From positions 1-18,464 of the forward strand of contig WQYS01000014.1 of the NCBI GenBank assembly GCA_009781125.1: a stretch of DNA of 18,464 bases, given 5' to 3'. Positions 6,788-14,707 of the stretch are shown one piece after another. The notes below the pieces were generated by a model. It did not search any database. It was not told the origin of the DNA and was given only the letters and a program-made list of their open reading frames with translations. Position 1 is the stretch's first letter, and each line of letters opens with the position of its first letter. The stretch is from Acidobacteriaceae bacterium. GTDB lineage: Bacteria; Acidobacteriota; Terriglobia; Terriglobales; Acidobacteriaceae. The position numbers and the translations under genes were made by a program.

Positions 6788-9700
6788 ATGACATTCAAAC
6801 GTTTGCAAACCCTGCTAGGGGTGATGATGTTCTTTTGGGCGGCTGTGATCATGCAGGCTCAATCGGACCGTGCGACCATCTTTGGTACGGTGACGGATAC
6901 GACAGGAGCAGTGGTGCCAGACGTGGAGGTAGTTGCGACTCAAATGGCAACCGGCGGGCAGATCAGAACTGTTTCGAATGGCCTTGGCTTCTATACTTTG
7001 TCGGAAATGCCGATTGGGCAATACGAACTGAGCGTTACAAAGACCGGGTTTGCGAACTATCACCAGACCGGAATCGTGCTGCAGACCCAGCAAAAGGTGC
7101 AGGTTAACATCGTTCTGAAGGTGGGTGAATCGACCGAGACCATAACCGTGACTGCAACCCCCATCCTGCCGATGCAAACCCAGGTGGGTACAAACCTGGG
7201 CACCAGTCAGTTGACGAACCTGCCTCTTACGATCGTAGGCGAGCAAGGCGGACGTGACGTCGTTGCACTCATGCAGTCGGTTACTCCTAACCAGGGTGGT
7301 GGCAGTTTTACGATCTCTATTGCCGGAAGCCAGCAACATGCAACTGCCGTGAACATTGATGGGACCTCAGCCGATTCGGGTATTATCGGCGACCTTCAAG
7401 AGACCCAGCCAAGCATGGACGCTCTTCAGGAGGTGCAACTGAATACGGCCGGATTGAGCGCGGCTGATGGACGTACCGCCGCCGGTTCCATAAACCTCGA
7501 GATGAAATCGGGAACCGACAAGTTTCATGGAAGCGCGTTTGGTTTTATTCAGAACGAGATATTCAATTCAAATACCTGGACGAACAACTTTTGCCTGGGG
7601 ACGCTCAAGTGTCCGGATGATCCGAGCAATCCAGGGAACCTGACTGCATATCGCCAGCAATACAAGCGTCCTTACAATCGCTATTTCGACTATGGTTTCA
7701 GCGCTGGCGGGCCTATCTGGAAAAATTGGTTTGGGCTGAAGAAGATGTACATCTTCGGCGCTTACGAGAAGTACATGGCAAAGAACTACACCATGAATCC
7801 CTTCGGGGGGACGGTTCCAACAGAGAAGATGCTTTCCGGGGATTTCAGTGAGTTGCTGGTTCCCGCGGCTAAAGCGAATTGGAAAAGCTCATCCAATCCT
7901 AACGGATGTACGACCATACCCTGCCTGATACCCGGCAAGACGGACGCGATCGGGAACCCGATCTACTACGGCTCGATCTTCAGCCGGAGCGGACTGGTCG
8001 CTCCCGGCAATGTGATGACAGATCCGATAAGTCCCCTCTCCCAGAAAATCGTTGACATCTATAGGAAGTACTATGCGCCGACACGTGCAGGGACAACGGG
8101 TAATTTTCCAGCGCTGGTATCTTGGCAACCCCTTCAACATCAGGATCAGTTCAGCCTCAAGTACGATTGGTGGGTAACGGATAACGATCATATCGCCGCC
8201 TCCTATGTCTACACCCACCGCATACGCGATTGTCAGGTGGGAGGCTGCGGCTGGACCCAATCGCTCTGGCAGCCAGGAACGACAACCGGAGGCCCTTTGA
8301 CAAATGGCCAGCGGCAGATCACCATCTCTCCCCAGTACCGTATAAATGAAACTCATACTTTTTCGCCAGCTCTGCTGAATGTCATCGCTTTTACCTATAA
8401 CTCTTTCGACAATAATGGCAAGGCTCTGCAAGATATTGCCGGAACCACGGATTATGCGGACCAGGTAGGCTTCGGAAGCGTACAGAACTTCAAGTATCTT
8501 CCTCAGCTGTATATGAGCGGATCTTCCAATGGTCAGAGCGAGACCAGCATCGGCAATGCGATGGCTGGAAGATATGTTGCCTATAATGCCATGCTGAACG
8601 ATGCCCTGACTTGGAACAAGGGACGGCATGTGCTGAAGTTTGGGTTTGAATACAGAGCTTTGGGGTTTAACCAGGACACTCCCGGAAGTGCTTTGACCTA
8701 TGACTTCGAAACCACCACACATGCACCAACAGATTGGAATGTGTATAACTTTACGGGCTCCGCGTTTGCAAACTTCCTTCTCGGAGATGCAAACAGCGCT
8801 AACAAGACGACGCCGAGTACCCTGGACAGCCGACGGAAGGAGTGGGCGTTCTTTGCGGAAGACGACGTTCGCCTTACTCCGCGACTGACGGTACATGGCT
8901 CGCTTCGCTGGGAGCTGACCAGGCCGCTACATGTCCTGAACGGGCATTGGACGAACTGGGATCCGTCCGCTTCCAACCCAGTGTTTGGCGGTATTCCTGG
9001 CAACTACACATGGCTGGCCCATTCCAACGATAGCTTTGAAACCTATACCGACTGGCATCAGCTTGCACCCAGCCTGGGAGGTTCCTACAAGATCACGGAC
9101 AAGATGGTGGTGCGCGGCTCGGCAGGAATCACGTTTGTGCCCCTGGGATGGAACGGCTACTCCGGGACCCCTTATGGCCAGCAGGTAGGCTATAACGACC
9201 AGAACACGGCGTATGCAGTGGGGAACCAGCAACCCTCATTCCAATGGGACGATCAGATCTTTCCCGCAACATATACCAAGGCTGCCGGCCCCGATCCTGC
9301 CAACGTCGCGTATCAGTCCGTCTGGGGGCCTTCGTACGTCGATCCTAAGACCCGCATGTTGGGATTTACCGAGAATTGGTACGCTGCATTTGAGTATCAA
9401 CTTCCCGCGAATACTCTGATTGAGGTCTCCTATCTTGGGAACAGCGGACGCAACCTGCACGACGGGAACCTGGTTCCATATAATTTCCCGACCTGGAGCA
9501 CGTACCAATCCCATCTTCTAGCCGCCCCAGGCCACATGAATGACTGGGTCTACGACAACGGTTCCGCCCAGGCGGCAGGCGTGACCATGCCATATCCTGG
9601 ATTCGCAGGAAACGCATGGATGGCGTTCTCTCCGTTCCCGCAGACACGATCAGTCGCCTGGTCGCCTGTCTTTTTCACGAATTCGCCCATTGGACAGTCG

Positions 9701-10495
9701 GGATACAACGCATTTACTGTCCAGGCGAAGAAACCGCGCGGAACCCTGAATCTCGACCTCAGCTATAACTGGAACAGAGTCACAGGCAATACGGGTACCA
9801 CATTTATTGACGTTTGGGGAAATGGAAACTACTGGTACCAGGATCCCTACAAGTACAGAGAGGAAGCCAAGGTTCCGCAGACGTATCAGTCAGTCAAGGG
9901 ATACGTGACTTACACGCTTCCGCTGGGCCGGGGGCAGCGATTCCTCTCCGGCTCCGGGCGTCTGGTAAATACGCTGGTGAGCGGATGGCAAGGAACTGCT
10001 GTTGTGTCGTATGGCAACGGTAGCCAGAACTGGGCAGTGGGCTCGTCGAACCCATATCCGGGATGGAGCGCCTTGTACACTGACGTAAAGCCTGGAGCCA
10101 GCTTCAAGAATCACTTCAAGCGCTATGATCCTACGTGGAACCCGACGGACCCTGGATCCGGGGATGGTGCGGACAGCCTTTTCGTGGACCCGAGTAACTT
10201 CTCGAATCCGGCGGTCGGTCAATTGGGCAATAGTCCCAGAATCTTCCCCCATTGGCGTGGCTGGGCGAAACCATCGGAAAACGCGAGCGTGGTGAAGAAG
10301 ACACGCTTTGGTTCAGATAACCAGTATGCGGTGACGATTCGTGCAGACTTCATGAACGTTCTTAATCGCCATTACTGGGGTAATACGGATAACACAGGTG
10401 CCTACGAGTCGAACTTCGCCAGCCCCTATTTCGGCCATGTTGACGGCGTCAGCGGAAGCCGCACCGGGCAACTTGGCGCACGCTTCGAGTGGTAA
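6788..10495 (+). CDS. Oar-like TonB-dependent outer-membrane receptor
   Basis: A 1,235-residue outer-membrane receptor. It has a signal peptide at residues 1 to about 25 (basic start, then a hydrophobic run GVMMFFWAAVIM), a carboxypeptidase-regulatory-like Ig-type domain at about 28-110 (IFGTVTDTTGAVVPDVEV), a plug domain after TITVTATPI, and a long beta-barrel ending in the aromatic residue expected of a porin-type last strand (GARFEW). The length, N-terminal domain and SINLEMKSGTDKFHGSAF segment are those of the large Oar-like receptors common in Acidobacteriota. Such proteins are believed to import oligosaccharides or other large substrates with energy from TonB/ExbBD. I chose the ATG at 6788 because AAGAGGA precedes it by 7 nt and a signal peptide follows; the open frame reaches back to 6614 without either. 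No SusD-like partner follows. It heads the enzyme cluster and is divergent from lacI. Confidence 0.95.
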   Translation: MTFKRLQTLLGVMMFFWAAVIMQAQSDRATIFGTVTDTTGAVVPDVEVVATQMATGGQIRTVSNGLGFYTLSEMPIGQYELSVTKTGFANYHQTGIVLQTQQKVQVNIVLKVGESTETITVTATPILPMQTQVGTNLGTSQLTNLPLTIVGEQGGRDVVALMQSVTPNQGGGSFTISIAGSQQHATAVNIDGTSADSGIIGDLQETQPSMDALQEVQLNTAGLSAADGRTAAGSINLEMKSGTDKFHGSAFGFIQNEIFNSNTWTNNFCLGTLKCPDDPSNPGNLTAYRQQYKRPYNRYFDYGFSAGGPIWKNWFGLKKMYIFGAYEKYMAKNYTMNPFGGTVPTEKMLSGDFSELLVPAAKANWKSSSNPNGCTTIPCLIPGKTDAIGNPIYYGSIFSRSGLVAPGNVMTDPISPLSQKIVDIYRKYYAPTRAGTTGNFPALVSWQPLQHQDQFSLKYDWWVTDNDHIAASYVYTHRIRDCQVGGCGWTQSLWQPGTTTGGPLTNGQRQITISPQYRINETHTFSPALLNVIAFTYNSFDNNGKALQDIAGTTDYADQVGFGSVQNFKYLPQLYMSGSSNGQSETSIGNAMAGRYVAYNAMLNDALTWNKGRHVLKFGFEYRALGFNQDTPGSALTYDFETTTHAPTDWNVYNFTGSAFANFLLGDANSANKTTPSTLDSRRKEWAFFAEDDVRLTPRLTVHGSLRWELTRPLHVLNGHWTNWDPSASNPVFGGIPGNYTWLAHSNDSFETYTDWHQLAPSLGGSYKITDKMVVRGSAGITFVPLGWNGYSGTPYGQQVGYNDQNTAYAVGNQQPSFQWDDQIFPATYTKAAGPDPANVAYQSVWGPSYVDPKTRMLGFTENWYAAFEYQLPANTLIEVSYLGNSGRNLHDGNLVPYNFPTWSTYQSHLLAAPGHMNDWVYDNGSAQAAGVTMPYPGFAGNAWMAFSPFPQTRSVAWSPVFFTNSPIGQSGYNAFTVQAKKPRGTLNLDLSYNWNRVTGNTGTTFIDVWGNGNYWYQDPYKYREEAKVPQTYQSVKGYVTYTLPLGRGQRFLSGSGRLVNTLVSGWQGTAVVSYGNGSQNWAVGSSNPYPGWSALYTDVKPGASFKNHFKRYDPTWNPTDPGSGDGADSLFVDPSNFSNPAVGQLGNSPRIFPHWRGWAKPSENASVVKKTRFGSDNQYAVTIRADFMNVLNRHYWGNTDNTGAYESNFASPYFGHVDGVSGSRTGQLGARFEW

Positions 10496-10503
10496 CTCCG
10501 GAA

Positions 10504-10556
10504 AATTGCGGATGGCTGATATTAGCGTCCGCAATTCGAAGCGATTATCGTTCGAA
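10504..10556 (+). other. Two abutting intercistronic hairpins
   Basis: Hairpin 1: AATTGCGGA (10504-10512) with TCCGCAATT (10528-10536), 9 perfect pairs and a 15-nt loop. Hairpin 2: TTCGAA-G-CGA (10535-10544) with TCGTTCGAA (10548-10556), 9 pairs with one bulged G and a TTA loop. They overlap by two bases and could stack coaxially. No U-tract follows, so partial termination, RNA processing or 3'-end protection of the receptor mRNA is more likely than full termination. They lie between the TonB receptor stop and the lipoprotein Shine-Dalgarno. Confidence 0.5.
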
Positions 10557-10619
10557 AATATGTTCATCAGTTTTCAGTGATTGCAAACGGGAGCAACACA
10601 GCAAACAAGGAGCAAGCAA

Positions 10620-13600
10620 ATGACGTTCTGCAAATCTTTATCTATCGTGGAGCAAAGACCTCCAATTGAAAGAGGCCGGTTTTTCTTCGTCGTACTCGCT
10701 ATGATTGTCTCTTGGAATCTGCTGGTTCTTGCAGGTTGCGGCGGCGTGGGTTCGCCGAATGTGGCTTCGGTTTCACTGCAGATATCACCAGTCTCCGCGC
10801 AGGCTGGCAGCACCGTTCAGGCATACTGCTCCGCAGCGCTGACCAATAAACTGACAACCAACGGCCCGTGCGTATACACCTCGGATAACCCTTCGGTTGC
10901 AACCGTGGACTCAGATGGCGTTATTACCGCCGTTTCTGAAGGCGTTGCAGGAATCACTGCCAGCAAGGGCGGGGTATCTTCCACTACGGTGGTGTTTACG
11001 GTCATGGGCGCTCCTCCTCCTCCTCCCATGCCCGACCTGACTATTATTTCAGCCTCCTACGACCCAGCAACGCAGCTCTTTACCGCCGTGGTGAAGAACA
11101 TAGGCACCGCCGCAACACCTCTCGGCACAATACCCGGCAGTACCAGCTCGTATTATATTGGCATCGATTTTGAGGTTAATGGAGCAGACATTGGCATATG
11201 GGCGAGCGCAAGTAATACTTTCTCTTTAGCGCCAGGTCAGACGATGACGATGACAACCGGTGATAGTGGCAACGGGGCCTATAGCAGCGGCCCACACTCT
11301 CTTAATTCCGGCGACGTTGTTACTGCATATGTAGACAACTCGAACATTATCGCCGAGTCGGACGAAACCAATAACTCATTTACATTCACGTATACCCCAG
11401 GCGGAGTTACTCCAACCCCAACCCCAACTCCAACCCCAACCCCGACGCCGACGCCTGTTACGGATCTGCCCGACCTGATTGTCACTTCGCTGTCTTACGA
11501 CGATTCAACCGGCATCTTTAGCTGTGTGGTGAACAACCAGGGTGCTGGTGCAGTCACCAGTTCGTGGGTCGGCGTCAAATTCTCGGTGGATGATGGGCAG
11601 TACGCCAATATCTGGGGAGGCACCACCACTTCTTTGGCGCCGGGTCAATCGGTGACGATAACCACTGTAGCTGATGCTGGCGACGGAGTTAGCTATGGTA
11701 GCGGCCCATACACTATCGGTTCTGGCACGTACACAATTTCGGTTTTGGCTAATAATGATAACAGCATCGCCGAATCAGACTACAGCAATAACACAGTATC
11801 AATGCAGTACTCCACCGACTCGTCTGGCTCGCCTGACCTGATTATCACTTCAGCATCCTACGATCCTGTAACGCAGCTCTTTTCCGTCTTGCTGTACAAC
11901 CAGGGCAGCGCCGCATTCAACAGCGCGTGGGTCAACGTCAATTTCTGGGTTGATGGGGCGGACCCCGATCCCGCCATTGCTAACGTAGGTACAACTACCT
12001 CTCTGGCGCCAGGTCAATCACTTACGATAACTACCATTGCTGATGGCGGTACCTTCTGGGGCAGCGGACCATACCCTATGCCTTCTGGCACGCACACGGT
12101 TACCGTAGCTATCGTTGACACCAACGGTCAAGATAATAGATGGGACGATAAGTCGTATACATTCACATATACCCCCGGCGGGGTTACACCGCCCCCGGAT
12201 ACTGGCCTACCCGACCTGATCATCACTTCGCTGTCCTACGACGCTTCGGTCGGTATCTTTAGCTGCGTGGTGAACAACCAGGGTACCGCCGCAGTCCCCA
12301 GCTCGTGGATTGGCGTCAAATTCTCGGTAGATGATGGACAGGACCCCAATATCTGGGGAGGCACTAACACCTCTTTGGCGCCGGGGCAATCGGTGACGAT
12401 AACCACCGTTGCTGATGCAGGTGACGGAGTTAGCTATGGTAGTGGCCCCTACACTATCGGTTCTGGTACTTACACAATTTCCGCATTGGCCAACAACGAC
12501 AGTAGTATCACCGAATCAGACTACAGTAATAACACAGCATCAATGCAGTATCCCATCTCTTTAGATGGCCAGCCCGACCTGATTATCCCTTCAGCGTCCT
12601 ACGATGCTTCAACTGGTCTGTTTACCTTCATGGTGTACAACCAGGGCAATGCCGCAGTCAGCGACACGTGGATTCGTGTCGATTTCACGGTTGATGGAGC
12701 CACCGATTCCGTCGCCTGGGGAGGTACAACGACCTCTCTGGCTCCAGGTCAATCATTGACGTTAACCACTATTGCTGATGCAGGTGACAACATCACTTGG
12801 GGCAGCGGCCCATACACCTTGCCCTCCGGTACGCACACAATTACCGCAACAATCACAAACACCGGCGGTCCCCAATTAAACTGGAACAATAAGTCATATA
12901 CATTCACGTATCCTCCGGGTGCTCAGGCCAGCCTGCCTGATCTGGTTGTCACTTCGCTGACTTACGATGCTTCAACAGGTATCTTTACCAGCGTAGTAAA
13001 CAACCAGGGCACCGCCGATACTCCTAATACGTGGATCAGTATGAATTACTTGATTGACGGTGCGGACTTGGGCGTTTGGAGCGGCTTTACGGGCGTTGTA
13101 GCAGCAGGCTCATCGGTGACAATGACATCCGGCGATAACGATAGCACCACCGGAGCCTTTAGCAGCGGCCCATACACTCTCAGTCCCGGTGTGCATACAA
13201 TTGCCGCAGTGGTCAACAACAATGGAAGTGGTTTCGCCGAGTCAAACATAGACAACAACACGCTTTCAGAACAGATATGGGCCGGAGCTGCGTCGAGAGC
13301 TGCGGATTTCCAACATATCTGGGGAGCGGCTGGTCATGCTGGCGGATATAGCACTATCAAGTTAGCCGCTGACATCCAATACACAGGCATACAACAATGG
13401 CGTGACGGAATTTCAGATGCCTCCAGCGGACCTTTCCAGGTGATTGCGTCTCAAGGTCTCAAGTTCACAGCTATGCCATGGTACACAGATAGCAGTCAGG
13501 AGACGATTGATATTCCCATGGTGATCAGTAATTTGAAAATCATGGCTAACCAGGGAGTGCTCGGAGCAATCGAAGGCCTGAATGAACCCATAGGGAATCC

Positions 13601-14573
13601 TATTACCTATATGGGGCAGTCGTCTTCCACTGGTACATTTGTGCCAGTTGCTGCGTGGATGCGCGACTTTTATGCCGCAGTGAAGGCAGATTCAGTTCTT
13701 CAAAATTACCCCGTCTATGGTGCGACGCTTGTCGGCGGAGAACCGGATAATGTCGGTCTGCAATTTCTAACTATTCCAACTCCCGCGCCGGCAGGTGTCG
13801 ATACGACATTTCCTGCTGGTACCACATTTGCGGATTACGCAAATGGGCACGTCTATCCGCTTAATCTGGGAGGTGCGCAGACGATTGCTGAAGGGACGGA
13901 TTACCTTCAGAAGCAACTCGCCAGCGACTACGTTTCTACATGGCGCGGATTCCCCGGTTATACACAGGAGCAAGCGAATGCTCTGCCCAAAGTCATTACG
14001 GAATTCGGTTTTCAGATTGGGTCTCCTGTTCCAAATGGGACGGTGGTCGATCAAACTACAGCCGGTAAAAATATAGTTACCGGTCTTCTCAATGCCTATG
14101 TCGATGGCTATCAGCTCGCTGCAGTCTACACGTTTTATCCTTGGAGTGGAGATACTGGCTGGAGTATCTACTCCAATCCTGGATATCCACTTCCTGCCGC
14201 AACCTACATGCACAATCTATCCGTGCCGATATCAGATACAGCTGCGAGTGCAAGGACATTTACCACTGGAAGTCTCGCTTACACTCTAAGCGGTATGCCG
14301 TCTACGGCAACATCGCTGCTGCTGCAAAAATCCAATGGCCAGTTCGAACTCGTAATCTGGAACAATATTACGAATTGGGATGTGGCTGCCGGAACTCCGA
14401 TTACGATCGCTCCGACGGATGTGACTGTAAATCTGGGAATTTCAGCCTCACAAGTAAATGTGTACGACGTAACTTCTGGAACAACAGCAACCCCGGTCCA
14501 AACCTTGACGGACACCGATACAGTAACTGTTCCTCTCAGTGATTATCCGATGGTAATTGAGGTCACACAATGA
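10620..14573 (+). CDS. Lipoprotein with BIG2, six CARDB modules and GH-A glycosidase
   Basis: A 1,317-residue modular lipoprotein. A basic N-terminus and hydrophobic run end in the lipobox LAGC, with Cys40 as the lipidated residue. Residues about 46-130 form an Ig-like BIG2-type domain. A PPPPP linker leads to six CARDB-type beta-sandwich modules starting near residues 138, 283, 405, 530, 652 and 772, each opening with PDL-(I/V)-x-S-x-(S/T)-YD and containing NNQG or YNQG and LAPGQS. A (TP)8 linker separates modules 1 and 2. From about residue 893 there is a TIM-barrel-like region with GLNEP (E989) and VITEFGF (E1128), the acid/base and nucleophile pattern of clan GH-A glycoside hydrolases; it ends in a small beta domain. 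The CARDB stalk probably projects the enzyme from the membrane. The start at 10620 has AAGGAGC about 7 nt upstream. The GH family and substrate cannot be named from sequence alone. Confidence 0.85.
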   Translation: MTFCKSLSIVEQRPPIERGRFFFVVLAMIVSWNLLVLAGCGGVGSPNVASVSLQISPVSAQAGSTVQAYCSAALTNKLTTNGPCVYTSDNPSVATVDSDGVITAVSEGVAGITASKGGVSSTTVVFTVMGAPPPPPMPDLTIISASYDPATQLFTAVVKNIGTAATPLGTIPGSTSSYYIGIDFEVNGADIGIWASASNTFSLAPGQTMTMTTGDSGNGAYSSGPHSLNSGDVVTAYVDNSNIIAESDETNNSFTFTYTPGGVTPTPTPTPTPTPTPTPVTDLPDLIVTSLSYDDSTGIFSCVVNNQGAGAVTSSWVGVKFSVDDGQYANIWGGTTTSLAPGQSVTITTVADAGDGVSYGSGPYTIGSGTYTISVLANNDNSIAESDYSNNTVSMQYSTDSSGSPDLIITSASYDPVTQLFSVLLYNQGSAAFNSAWVNVNFWVDGADPDPAIANVGTTTSLAPGQSLTITTIADGGTFWGSGPYPMPSGTHTVTVAIVDTNGQDNRWDDKSYTFTYTPGGVTPPPDTGLPDLIITSLSYDASVGIFSCVVNNQGTAAVPSSWIGVKFSVDDGQDPNIWGGTNTSLAPGQSVTITTVADAGDGVSYGSGPYTIGSGTYTISALANNDSSITESDYSNNTASMQYPISLDGQPDLIIPSASYDASTGLFTFMVYNQGNAAVSDTWIRVDFTVDGATDSVAWGGTTTSLAPGQSLTLTTIADAGDNITWGSGPYTLPSGTHTITATITNTGGPQLNWNNKSYTFTYPPGAQASLPDLVVTSLTYDASTGIFTSVVNNQGTADTPNTWISMNYLIDGADLGVWSGFTGVVAAGSSVTMTSGDNDSTTGAFSSGPYTLSPGVHTIAAVVNNNGSGFAESNIDNNTLSEQIWAGAASRAADFQHIWGAAGHAGGYSTIKLAADIQYTGIQQWRDGISDASSGPFQVIASQGLKFTAMPWYTDSSQETIDIPMVISNLKIMANQGVLGAIEGLNEPIGNPITYMGQSSSTGTFVPVAAWMRDFYAAVKADSVLQNYPVYGATLVGGEPDNVGLQFLTIPTPAPAGVDTTFPAGTTFADYANGHVYPLNLGGAQTIAEGTDYLQKQLASDYVSTWRGFPGYTQEQANALPKVITEFGFQIGSPVPNGTVVDQTTAGKNIVTGLLNAYVDGYQLAAVYTFYPWSGDTGWSIYSNPGYPLPAATYMHNLSVPISDTAASARTFTTGSLAYTLSGMPSTATSLLLQKSNGQFELVIWNNITNWDVAAGTPITIAPTDVTVNLGISASQVNVYDVTSGTTATPVQTLTDTDTVTVPLSDYPMVIEVTQ
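11409..11456 (+). repeat. Coding hexanucleotide repeat, (Thr-Pro)8 linker
   Basis: Sixteen codons alternating ACN and CCN encode eight Thr-Pro dipeptides; six of the first eight dipeptide-spanning units use ACC/ACT-CCA and the end uses ACG-CCG. The linker joins CARDB modules 1 and 2. Slippage in units of 6 nt would change linker length without breaking the frame. Extended TP linkers in secreted glycosidases are flexible and often glycosylated. Confidence 0.85.
11466..12932 (+). repeat. Tandem duplication of a two-CARDB-module unit
   Basis: Unit A (11466-12206, 741 nt, modules 2-3) and unit B (12207-12932, 726 nt, modules 4-5) are paralogous in order. Modules 2 and 4 are nearly identical in protein (for example both contain IFSCVVNNQG, SVTITTVADAGDGVSYGSGPY and TIGSGTYTIS) and very similar in DNA, with differences concentrated at third codon positions. 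Modules 3 and 5 are a second, looser pair (YNQG, WGSGPY, NKSYTFTY-type ends). This fits duplication of a dimodule followed by purifying selection, and a site for unequal recombination. Confidence 0.75.
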
Positions 14574-14649
14574 GGAGATGCCATTGCCAGCCGGATGGAA
14601 AGCGTGTCTTTGTGGCCATCTAGTGAGTAGGGCTATACGTGATGAAATG

Positions 14650-14689
14650 ACTGGTCGTGTCCACAGGTTTGCAAGTGGACACGGCCAGT
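14650..14689 (+). other. 15-bp intercistronic hairpin
   Basis: Arms ACTGGTCGTGTCCAC (14650-14664) and GTGGACACGGCCAGT (14675-14689) pair at all 15 positions, one of them a G-U wobble, around a 10-nt loop. The following sequence is TTGAAATAAGGG, so there is no U-tract. It occupies most of the gap between the lipoprotein stop and the next gene's start at 14708 and would sit close to that gene's Shine-Dalgarno (AAGGGA, 14697-14702). It may be a stabiliser, attenuator, or insertion of a small palindromic element. Confidence 0.6.
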
Positions 14690-14707
14690 TTGAAATAAGG
14701 GACACAA

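Noticed and set aside
7889..8896. 335-codon minus-strand frame inside the TonB receptor gene
   Set aside because: It is antisense to a certain receptor gene, with no signal, domain or Shine-Dalgarno recognised.
11409..11456. The regular TP hexamer tract as a CRISPR-like or intergenic satellite
   Set aside because: It is fully in frame within a coding region and encodes a typical linker; no spacers or cas genes are present.
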